From GCA-2737725 sp965229355 (lineage in GTDB: Bacteria; Pseudomonadota; Alphaproteobacteria; Rhodospirillales; Rhodospirillaceae), in assembly GCA_965229355.1 (NCBI GenBank), contig OZ245869.1, positions 744,001-808,000 of the forward strand: a stretch of 64,000 nucleotides of DNA. The letters are read 5' to 3'. The notes under the pieces are model-generated. The model did not search any database. It saw only the letters and a program-made list of their open reading frames with translations, and had not been told where the DNA came from. The position numbers were made by a program, and so were the translations under genes. Below are positions 19,341 to 26,542 of this stretch, piece by piece (within the stretch, counting starts at the first letter, position 1; each line of letters starts with the position of its first letter).

Positions 19341-19577
19341 ACGCGACTTTTCCACATTTTGGCTGCCCTGCTTCCCCTGCTTTTGCAGGGAAAATGCAAG
19401 GGCATTGCGTGGATATCCCTGCACTGTGTGGAAAGCTTTTCCACGCGATTCACACCTCATTCCCATCTCAAAAATCGTCCATCATGTGGCTGAAAATGTC
19501 AGCGCACGGGCACCCAGTTTATCATGCGTGTTAAGCCTGATCGTCAGTCGACATCATCAGTCCTGGGGAGAACGTGG

Positions 19578-20357
19578 ATGATTAAAAGTATTTTGGCTGC
19601 TGCGGCAGCACTCACCTTCGCTTACCAAGCCAACGCGGCGACAGTTTTAATCACCGGATCGAACCGCGGCATTGGCCTGGAGTTCACCAAGCAGTATGCG
19701 GAAAAAGGCTGGGATGTGATTGCCACCGCCCGCAACCCGAAGGACGCGAAAGAACTGCAAGAGCTGGCCGCCAAGCACAAGAACATCAAACTGGAAGCGC
19801 TGGATGTGGCTGACTTCGCCGCCATTGATGGTCTCGCTAAAAAACTGAAAGGCACATCGATTGATGTGTTGTTGAACAACGCTGGCATTTTGGGTGGCGA
19901 GCCCGAAACGCAAAAGCTGGGCAGTGTTGATTACGCCGCCATGGAGCAGGTGTACAAAACCAACGCCATGGCGCCGGTGAAAATGTCTGAAGCGTTTCTG
20001 GACCACGTCGCCGCAAGCCAACAAAAGAAGATTGTCGTCATCACATCGGGCACGGCCTCGCTGACCAATGTGAAACCCGGCCCCTACTTCGCCGCCTTGT
20101 ACGCCTACCGCATGTCTAAAACCGCAGTGAACATGGCCATGCGCGTGATGGCGGCTGAACTGGCCCCGCGCGGCATTTTTGTGGGCATCCTGGCCCCCGG
20201 CATGGTCGAGACGCGGTTGTTACAACAGGCTGGCTCGGGCGGGCGCGGCATTACGGCTGATAAAAGTGTGACCGGTGTCATCAAAAATATCGAGAATCTG
20301 AATGCACAAACCAGCGGGCAATATATCATCTACACAGGCGATACGGTTCCCTGGTAA
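19578..20357 (+). CDS. Short-chain dehydrogenase/reductase with an N-terminal signal peptide
   Basis: 259 residues from the ATG at 19578, which has GGGGAG about seven bases upstream. The first 20 residues (K-S-I-L-A-A-A-A-A-L-T-F-A-Y-Q-A-N-A) form a Sec signal peptide with an A-N-A cleavage site, and the NAD(P)-binding T-G-S-N-R-G-I-G begins five residues later. The rest is a full classical SDR: NNAG, SGTASL and the Y-R-M-S-K active site. A close paralogue without the leader is at 21124-21858. An export signal on a Rossmann-fold dehydrogenase is unusual, because nucleotide cofactors are scarce in the periplasm. Confidence 0.85.
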   Translation: MIKSILAAAAALTFAYQANAATVLITGSNRGIGLEFTKQYAEKGWDVIATARNPKDAKELQELAAKHKNIKLEALDVADFAAIDGLAKKLKGTSIDVLLNNAGILGGEPETQKLGSVDYAAMEQVYKTNAMAPVKMSEAFLDHVAASQQKKIVVITSGTASLTNVKPGPYFAALYAYRMSKTAVNMAMRVMAAELAPRGIFVGILAPGMVETRLLQQAGSGGRGITADKSVTGVIKNIENLNAQTSGQYIIYTGDTVPW

Positions 20358-20430
20358 GCGCGAACTGATTAGCCAATATATTAAGCGTGCGTTCCTGATG
20401 AGGCTTTAAACACTTCAGAGCGGAGGCGAC

Positions 20431-21096
20431 ATGGCGGCGAAAGGTTCAGGCGCAAAACCTGCGACAGCGGCACGCGCAGCAAAGCCCACGACAGCGAAAA
20501 CTAAGTCGCCACCTGCTAAACCGAAAGCCGCGACACCAAAGACGGCGAAACAAGCTTCGCCGTCTTTGCAGTCAACATCACTCCACTTCAAACCCCGCCT
20601 CATCATTCTGGGTGGTATGGCGGGCACGGGCAAAACCTCCATCGCCGTGCTGTTGTGCAAAGCGCTTCATGCGGCGCACGTGCGTGTCGACACGGTTGAG
20701 CACGCGCTGCTCAGTTCACTCGGCAAAGACTTTGAACTCAAAGCCCTCGGGTACCGCGCAGCCTACGCCATCGCCGAAGACAACTTGCGCAATGGTTTGA
20801 CGGTTGTGGCCGACAGCGTGAACCCCTGGGGCGTCACACGCGCCGCCTGGATGCGTGTCGCCACACGCTGCGATGTACCACCAACGGAAATAGAGATCAT
20901 CTGCTCGGACGCTGAAGTGCATGAGAAACGTTTGGCCAACGCGAAGACCGATGAAGCTGGCGTGAAGCCGCCGACGTGGGCCGAGGTAATGGCGCGACAT
21001 TATGAACCGTGGTCACGCGACAGAATTGTCATCGACACGGCGCACCAAAGCATTGAAGAGAGTGCGGCACAGATTTTGGCTTCACTCGCCTCTTAA
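20431..21096 (+). CDS. P-loop AAA/kinase-like protein with Ala-Lys-Pro-rich N-terminal tail
   Basis: 221 residues. The first 50 residues are almost only A, K, P, S and T, like the basic tails of histone H1-type bacterial proteins. The fold then starts: LIILGGMAGTGKTSIAVLL (Walker A), a basic middle, VVADSVNPWGVTR (probable Walker B region) and VIDTA near the end. This matches small kinases of the zeta-toxin/chloramphenicol-phosphotransferase/gluconate-kinase type, which phosphorylate small molecules. The substrate is unknown. It lies between two SDR paralogues on the same strand and may belong to their pathway. Confidence 0.7.
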   Translation: MAAKGSGAKPATAARAAKPTTAKTKSPPAKPKAATPKTAKQASPSLQSTSLHFKPRLIILGGMAGTGKTSIAVLLCKALHAAHVRVDTVEHALLSSLGKDFELKALGYRAAYAIAEDNLRNGLTVVADSVNPWGVTRAAWMRVATRCDVPPTEIEIICSDAEVHEKRLANAKTDEAGVKPPTWAEVMARHYEPWSRDRIVIDTAHQSIEESAAQILASLAS

Positions 21097-21123
21097 GCAC
21101 GGGCGTCATAGAACGGCTTTCCA

Positions 21124-21858
21124 ATGACCAAGACAGTTTTGATTACCGGCGCCAATCGCGGCATTGGCCTGGAACTCGCACGCCAGTATGCCAGCAAAGA
21201 TGGCGGTACATGGACGGTGATTGCAACCGCGCGTGACTTGGCCTCTGCTGATGACTTGCAAGCGTTGTTCAGCGCGCACGGCAATATCAAACTGGAAGCG
21301 CTGGATGTATCAGACCACGCCAGCATTGATGCGTTGGCCGCGAAACTGAAAGGCACAGCCATTGATGTGCTGATTAACAACGCAGGCATTGGCGGCGGCA
21401 CACGCGCGCAACAAACCATCGGGCAGTTGGATTACGCGAACATTGCCAGCACCTACGCCACGAACGCCATTGGCCCGTTGAAGATGACCGAAGCGTTCAT
21501 CGAACACGTGGCCGCCAGCCAAGAGAAAAAAGTGATTGTCATCACCTCGGGCACCGCATCACTGACGAATGCGAAGCCTGGCCCCTACTTCACAGCACTT
21601 TATGCCTACAGAATGTCAAAGACTGCCGTGAACATGGCGATGCGTTTGCTCGCCGCAGACTTGGCCCCGCGTGGGATTACGGTCGGCATCTTCGGCCCCG
21701 GCATGGTGGAAACGCGCATTCTGTGGGACAGCGGCTACAAAGGCATGGGCATTAGCCCAGAGCAAAGTGTCGCGGGCGTGATCAACAACATTGATAACTT
21801 AAGCCCAGAGAGCACCGGCAAGTACGTGCTGCATAATGGGACGGAGCTGCCGTGGTGA
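21124..21858 (+). CDS. Short-chain dehydrogenase/reductase (cytoplasmic paralogue)
   Basis: 244 residues with no leader: the nucleotide motif T-G-A-N-R-G-I-G starts at residue 8. NNAG, SGTASL and Y-R-M-S-K follow in the usual places. Long stretches match the secreted copy at 19578-20357, including IKLEALDV, DVL-NNAGI and KPGPYF, so the pair arose by duplication. The enzyme should reduce or oxidise an alcohol or carbonyl with NAD(P)(H); the substrate is unknown. Its stop overlaps the next frame by seven bases. Confidence 0.88.
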   Translation: MTKTVLITGANRGIGLELARQYASKDGGTWTVIATARDLASADDLQALFSAHGNIKLEALDVSDHASIDALAAKLKGTAIDVLINNAGIGGGTRAQQTIGQLDYANIASTYATNAIGPLKMTEAFIEHVAASQEKKVIVITSGTASLTNAKPGPYFTALYAYRMSKTAVNMAMRLLAADLAPRGITVGIFGPGMVETRILWDSGYKGMGISPEQSVAGVINNIDNLSPESTGKYVLHNGTELPW

Positions 21859-22259
21859 GTTTGCGCTTAAGTAAAATTAAGCAACATACCAACGCAGTAA
21901 ATGCGGCAATGGTCATTTGTGCAGTCCTTCTAAGCACATATGACGGATTATTGAATCAGTTAGCAGGACAAGGAGGCTCATCGTCGGTTGCGTTTCAATA
22001 TTCAATTCAAATTACTCTAGCCCTTCCCCTCACGGCACTAGCTTGCTTCAAGTTCCCAAACTTTGGAGCCTTAGCCTATTGGTCAATTCTCGCTCTATCG
22101 GTTTTATTGTTCGTTGTGCCCGGAAATAGGCATTCTGTAACACACTCACTGGTGTCGTATATCAATCTATATAGCTACGCGAGCGGAGCTGCCGGGATTT
22201 TGATTTTAAATGCAATCCTGCAAAATCTGCTTCGTCGCTCCGATAATGAGGACACGTAA
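21852..22259 (+). CDS. Small hypothetical membrane protein
   Basis: 135 residues from a GTG start inside the SDR gene's last codons; the start is uncertain. About four hydrophobic segments are visible (AAMVICAVLLSTY, ITLALPLTALACF, SILALSVLLFVVPG, GAAGILILNAIL), so it should be an inner-membrane protein. I do not recognise a family. Base use is richer in A and T than the SDR gene before it, which marks the left edge of an accessory patch. It overlaps the NUDIX gene by 14 bases. Confidence 0.5.
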   Translation: MVSLRLSKIKQHTNAVNAAMVICAVLLSTYDGLLNQLAGQGGSSSVAFQYSIQITLALPLTALACFKFPNFGALAYWSILALSVLLFVVPGNRHSVTHSLVSYINLYSYASGAAGILILNAILQNLLRRSDNEDT

Positions 22260-22737
22260 CGCCGTTCGCATCCTGTTGCTGAACTCACGCGTTCAGATTT
22301 TGCTGATGCGCGTGGATGCGCCGAACTGGACGCATCAAGACGGACAAGTGGGCGGCAGTTTTTGGTGCACCATCGGCGGCGGCATTGAAGACGGCGAAAC
22401 GTTAGAAGCCGCCGCGCACCGCGAAGTGTTTGAAGAAACCGGGCGGCAGGACCTGCGCTTAGGCCCTGCGGTGTGGATCGGCTCTGGCCCTATGATTATC
22501 GCGGGCGAGACCATTCAAAAGAACGAAACCTATTTCGTCGGCTGGCTGGACACCGATGATGTCTCGCACGACCACTGGACCGGTGAAGAAAAAGAACTGG
22601 TGAAAGAATTGCGCTGGTGGAGCGTGGATGAGGTGCTGGCCTCAACCCAACGCATTTACTCATTGAGTATTAGAACGCTGTTGCCGGATGTTGTGGCGAG
22701 TCGATTCCCTACAGAACTGATCAAGATCGAGGGGTGA
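22246..22737 (+). CDS. NUDIX hydrolase
   Basis: 163 residues from the ATG at 22246 (an ATG 12 codons earlier is inside the previous gene). The Nudix box is intact: G-G-I-E-D-G-E-T-L followed by A-H-R-E-V-F-E-E-T-G, giving the Mg-binding R-E-x-x-E-E core. The family hydrolyses nucleoside diphosphates linked to other groups, often damaged or signalling nucleotides; the substrate cannot be told. Its base composition resembles the core genome more than its neighbours do. Confidence 0.88.
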   Translation: MRTRNAVRILLLNSRVQILLMRVDAPNWTHQDGQVGGSFWCTIGGGIEDGETLEAAAHREVFEETGRQDLRLGPAVWIGSGPMIIAGETIQKNETYFVGWLDTDDVSHDHWTGEEKELVKELRWWSVDEVLASTQRIYSLSIRTLLPDVVASRFPTELIKIEG

Positions 22738-22804
22738 CTAATTGTTTGGCTTTGTAAACATAGAGCCACTTCTAAGAAAGGCGCTCATAAGCTGACCATC
22801 ACGC

Positions 22805-23749
22805 CTACACAGGGCGGAGCGGTGTCATTGAGTGACGCACACTCACATCGTTAAACTCGTATCTAGCCAACACCTCTCTCACTGCTTCGCAGATTAAAAT
22901 ACGATCCGACGTAGGGCCGACAACTATTTCTTTGATTGGTAGCTTTCTTTGATTCGCAGGGGTCAATTCTAGCGCAGGAATAATAAGCCTATCTGTTGCA
23001 CGATACCTTCGAGGAAAGCGCGCCCAAGTCTTACCCTCGTTTATTAGTAAGCGTAATTCTCGCTCAGTGCGAAACTCGGAATTTTTCATTACTGCCAACG
23101 TGCTTCCAACATACCCGTCGATAAATCCTGCCGCGAAATCATTGAAATTAGGATGTTGTCGAATATTAATGGGTATCGCACCTTTTAAGCCGTCGAAGAA
23201 AAGCCTTAGGAACGTTTCGAAGATGTTTACTTGATCAGATTGTTCATAAACAACTTTCGATACTTGAATATTACCAAGGGATGAGCCAAGAGCATCTTTA
23301 AGTTCGTAAGCATCGAATCCGATTGCAACTCCGGCACCACGAACGCCGTAGCTATTCCACTGACTTAGAAGATTCCCATCATCACAAAAACAAGTGGCGA
23401 ACAATTCCACTGTCGGCGGCAAATCGACATTCGCAATTATGTTATCAAGAATTTTCTTCTCCTGATGCAAAGGTGCCGTTTGTAGAATTTTCTCAGAAGT
23501 AAGACGTAGTATTTTTTTGCCGTGAGTAATTTCCTCATTATCGTTCATGAATCTAATATTGGAGGCCAGCACCGTATTTTGTTGAATGATACTTAGAAAA
23601 TGATGGAAATTTGTATAGTGATAGACCGGCATAGCAACTTTTGAACCAAAAAATTGCTTAGCTATTGGTGTAGTCACGAATTTTCCAATTGCCTCGCTCG
23701 CAACTTGCGCAAGAATTGGGCCACCTTCTTTTTCAAGCATCTGTCCCAT
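22805..23749 (-). CDS. DUF2971 family protein
   Basis: 314 residues. The core V-Y-H-Y-T-N-F-H-H-F near residue 42, LASNIRFMNDNEEITHG, the C-F-C-D-D-G-N-L-L-S-Q-W-N-S-Y-G block and later RTERELRLLI are typical of DUF2971, a widespread family of unknown activity that is common in genomic islands. The gene is AT-rich and points tail-to-tail at the NUDIX gene. A small membrane protein gene lies directly upstream on the same strand, 11 bases away, and the two may act as a unit. Confidence 0.8.
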   Translation of the reverse strand: MGQMLEKEGGPILAQVASEAIGKFVTTPIAKQFFGSKVAMPVYHYTNFHHFLSIIQQNTVLASNIRFMNDNEEITHGKKILRLTSEKILQTAPLHQEKKILDNIIANVDLPPTVELFATCFCDDGNLLSQWNSYGVRGAGVAIGFDAYELKDALGSSLGNIQVSKVVYEQSDQVNIFETFLRLFFDGLKGAIPINIRQHPNFNDFAAGFIDGYVGSTLAVMKNSEFRTERELRLLINEGKTWARFPRRYRATDRLIIPALELTPANQRKLPIKEIVVGPTSDRILICEAVREVLARYEFNDVSVRHSMTPLRPV

Positions 23750-23760
23750 CCAATAATAGT

Positions 23761-24141
23761 CTAAAGTCGGGGCTCTATACGTTCGCGATTTTCTTCATGT
23801 ATTTTGTCATCACGACGACTAAATCCCTCAACAACCCAAACACCTAGAAATAGTATAATTCCAAAGCCGATTGGCATGATCGCCGTCACTGCGATCTGAC
23901 GTTTTATTTCTTGCTCTCCGGCCTTGATAAGATCACTACCCAGCTTCTCTAAAAAGTTTGGGCGATATTTCTTGCCCTTGTTTTGTTGAGGCGAAAAACC
24001 AACACTGCGCGCAAGTTGCGTAGCTTGTTGCCACGTCGACCATGCTTGGTAGTCATCAGGTATCCGGATGGCGAGCCAAACCAAAGTGGCCAACACCCAA
24101 ACCCGACTAAATCCCACTTTTAAATTTGCTTTGTTCGTCAT
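23761..24141 (-). CDS. Small membrane protein, hypothetical
   Basis: 126 residues. One hydrophobic segment near the N-terminus (VWVLATLVWLAIRI) and one near 95-110 (AVTAIMPIGFGIILFLGVWVV) predict two membrane passes with a basic-rich region of about 60 residues between them. No family recognised. The gene is AT-rich and likely cotranscribed with the DUF2971 gene that follows. Confidence 0.5.
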   Translation of the reverse strand: MTNKANLKVGFSRVWVLATLVWLAIRIPDDYQAWSTWQQATQLARSVGFSPQQNKGKKYRPNFLEKLGSDLIKAGEQEIKRQIAVTAIMPIGFGIILFLGVWVVEGFSRRDDKIHEENRERIEPRL

Positions 24142-24221
24142 TTACGAAACACCGCAACGTCATTGTATCAGTCAAATAAATTGTAATAGTTTTATAACTC
24201 AATATTTGATTGTAACAGTAC

Positions 24222-24713
24222 ATGAGCAAAACAAACGCCACCAGCCGCAAAACGCTAGACAGCGAAATAGCCAAACTTCTCAATCAAGCACTTAAGATTG
24301 GGGTCAAATATTATCGTCTAACCGGCAAGCCATTAGGCATTACTGGTGAAATCGGTGAATACCGCGCCGCGACCCTATTGGGATTAAAATTGATGCCCGC
24401 GCGTTCTGCCGGTTATGACGCCAAAGACAAACTCGGAAAGCTTGTTCAGATAAAGTCGCGCTGCATTCCTATTGGCAAGAAGATTACAGGGCAACGCCTT
24501 GGCGCAATCAAGCTCACGCATGATTGGCATTACGTTTTGCTCGTTTTGATGGATACGGAGTATCGCACCAAAGCCATTTACCGCGCTGAACGCGCAGACA
24601 TCATAAAAGCCATCAATCGACCTGGCGGCGGGAAAGGTCGAAAACGCGGAGCCTTATCTATTCCAACGTTTAGAAGCATTGGTCGATTAGTTTGGTCGCC
24701 AGAAGAATCTTAA
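24222..24713 (+). CDS. PD-(D/E)XK-like nuclease fold protein (DUF6998-like)
   Basis: 163 residues. The order E-I-G-E-Y-R-A-A-T-L-L-G, then A-R-S-A-G-Y-D-A, then L-V-Q-I-K-S-R-C matches the E...D...(E/Q)-x-K layout of the restriction-endonuclease-like fold, with Gln in the E-x-K position. A basic tail (GGGKGRKRGALS) follows. Such small proteins often act in DNA cleavage or repair within mobile or defence islands. The gene has an AT-rich upstream region and divergent orientation from the membrane-protein gene, and ends 169 bases before pepA. Confidence 0.6.
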   Translation: MSKTNATSRKTLDSEIAKLLNQALKIGVKYYRLTGKPLGITGEIGEYRAATLLGLKLMPARSAGYDAKDKLGKLVQIKSRCIPIGKKITGQRLGAIKLTHDWHYVLLVLMDTEYRTKAIYRAERADIIKAINRPGGGKGRKRGALSIPTFRSIGRLVWSPEES

Positions 24714-24752
24714 GTCGTGCAGCCTAAGTCGACAGAGCTACCTAAAAACAAA

Positions 24753-24796
24753 TCACCGCGCTCCTTGGAAAGACACGCGGTGAGATACGCGGTGAT
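24753..24796. repeat. Inverted repeat with an alternative partner, after the nuclease-like gene
   Basis: TCACCGCG (24753-24760) can pair with CGCGGTGA at 24776-24783 or with a second CGCGGTGA at 24788-24795. It lies between two converging genes and may serve as a terminator without a T-run. The remainder of the 169-base gap has a C/G-rich stretch but no gene. Confidence 0.4.
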
Positions 24797-24882
24797 GAGA
24801 TTGGCGCGCCCCTCCGGGGGGCTCGTGGGGGAACCCTAAACGCGTGGCCTTCAGCCCCGCGTCAATGGTTCACAACCACTCG

Positions 24883-26358
24883 CTATTCGTAATTATCGGC
24901 CACGAACTTATCCAACAACCGCACGCCGTAGCCGGTTGAGCCGGGCGCGGCCAGCGCTGTGCCCTTCTCGTTCCAGACCACGCCTGCGATATCCAAGTGC
25001 GCCCAGGGCGTGCCATCTTTGATGAAGCGTTGCAGGAACTGCGCTGCGGTAATGCTGCCTGCACGGCCACCGCCGATGTTTTTCATATCGGCGATAAGTG
25101 ATTTCAAATCGCGGTCGTATTCATCGCCCATGGGGAAGCGCCACAAACGCTCGCCCACGGCTTGGCCTGCGGTGATGAGTTTTTCAGACAGTTCATCGTT
25201 GTTTGAGAAAATGCCGGCGTAGTGTTCCGACAAGGCTTGGATGACAGCACCCGTGAGTGTGGCGAGGTCGACAATCGCGCGCGGTTGGTATTTTTCTTGC
25301 GCGTACCACAACACATCGCACAACACCAAGCGGCCTTCGGCGTCGGTGTTTTGCACTTCGATGGTTTGGCCTGACATGGATGTCACCACATCGCCCGGGC
25401 GCTGCGCGCCAGCATCGGGCATATTTTCAACCAAGCCACACAAGGCCACCACGTGTGCCGTGGATTTGCGTCGTGCAAGCGCGCGCATGAGGCCCGTGAC
25501 GGCGCCAGCACCTGCCATGTCCCACTTCATGTCCCACATGCCAGCACCGGGCTTGAGGCTGATGCCACCAGAATCAAAGCACACGCCTTTGCCGACGATG
25601 GCGAGTGGTTTGGAGTTTTTATCTTTTGATCCGTTCCAGTGCATGACGAGCAACTTGCTCTCACGCAAACTGCCTTGGCCCACGCCCAGCAATGCGCCCA
25701 TGCCCAGCTTGGTCATTTCCTTCACGCCCAGCACTTCCACCTTCACGCCGTCTTTGGTGAGTTGCTTGGCGAAGTTGGCAAAGCTTTCCGGGTAAATCAC
25801 GTTCGGCGGTTCAGACACCAGATCGCGCGTGAAGAACACGCCATCGGCGATGGCGGCCAACGATGCATTGCGCTTTTTCGCCAGCGCCGGATCATCTGAC
25901 AGAATATTTAAGCTTTTTAATTTCGGTTTGGCGTCTTTGCTTTCTTTGGTGCGGTATTTGTCGAAACGGTAGGATTTGAGTTGCGCACCAGAGGCAAGGC
26001 GCGCTGCTGTGGTGGCGGGGTCGGGCACGCCTTCAACGATGATCGTGGCGGCTTCGTCGTTCTTGGTGTGCTCGTACAGGGCGGCACCCGTTTTTTCGGC
26101 AGCAATGGCGTCGTACGTTTTCACGTCGCCCACGCCGACCACCAGAATGCGTTTTAATTTGGTGCCCGCCGGGGCCGGAATGTTCAGCACTGCATCGCGC
26201 TTGCCTTTGAACTCGGCCACGTCAATGGCGCGGCTGATGCTGGCTTTGGTCAGCTTGTCTAACTGTGCCGCCGTTTTGCCCAGCTTGGCGCCGGATGACA
26301 CCAGCACAATGCCGGTTCCGGTGGCGGGCAGATCAAGTTTTGCGAAGGCGATTTTCAT
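24883..26358 (-). CDS. pepA: Leucyl aminopeptidase (M17)
   Basis: 491 residues. The C-terminal catalytic domain has GKGVCFDSGGISLKPG and QNTDAEGRLVLCD, the two signature sequences that hold the two-metal site and the catalytic Arg and Lys. The N-terminal domain is the usual macro-like fold. The enzyme removes N-terminal residues from peptides. In many alphaproteobacteria pepA lies beside the LPS-export genes lptF/lptG; here 9.6 kb of other genes separate them. Confidence 0.97.
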   Translation of the reverse strand: MKIAFAKLDLPATGTGIVLVSSGAKLGKTAAQLDKLTKASISRAIDVAEFKGKRDAVLNIPAPAGTKLKRILVVGVGDVKTYDAIAAEKTGAALYEHTKNDEAATIIVEGVPDPATTAARLASGAQLKSYRFDKYRTKESKDAKPKLKSLNILSDDPALAKKRNASLAAIADGVFFTRDLVSEPPNVIYPESFANFAKQLTKDGVKVEVLGVKEMTKLGMGALLGVGQGSLRESKLLVMHWNGSKDKNSKPLAIVGKGVCFDSGGISLKPGAGMWDMKWDMAGAGAVTGLMRALARRKSTAHVVALCGLVENMPDAGAQRPGDVVTSMSGQTIEVQNTDAEGRLVLCDVLWYAQEKYQPRAIVDLATLTGAVIQALSEHYAGIFSNNDELSEKLITAGQAVGERLWRFPMGDEYDRDLKSLIADMKNIGGGRAGSITAAQFLQRFIKDGTPWAHLDIAGVVWNEKGTALAAPGSTGYGVRLLDKFVADNYE

Positions 26359-26542
26359 GAGAGGAGGCGTCCTGATGTGCGAAATTATTTGTTACCCCTA
26401 ACGTAGCAGGCGAATGCCGCAAATCAACCTACAGACCTTGCAAAAACACACGCCAAACGAAGTAGACATCTGGCCTTCGGGCGCTATGTTGAAGGCTTGT
26501 TTTATGAGGCTTTGAGCGGGCGTATAGCCCCAGGATATAGCG

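Noticed and set aside
18918..19466. - strand open frame over the small gene at 19035-19340
   Set aside because: Sense frame has conserved protein character and a sensible start; the antisense frame does not.
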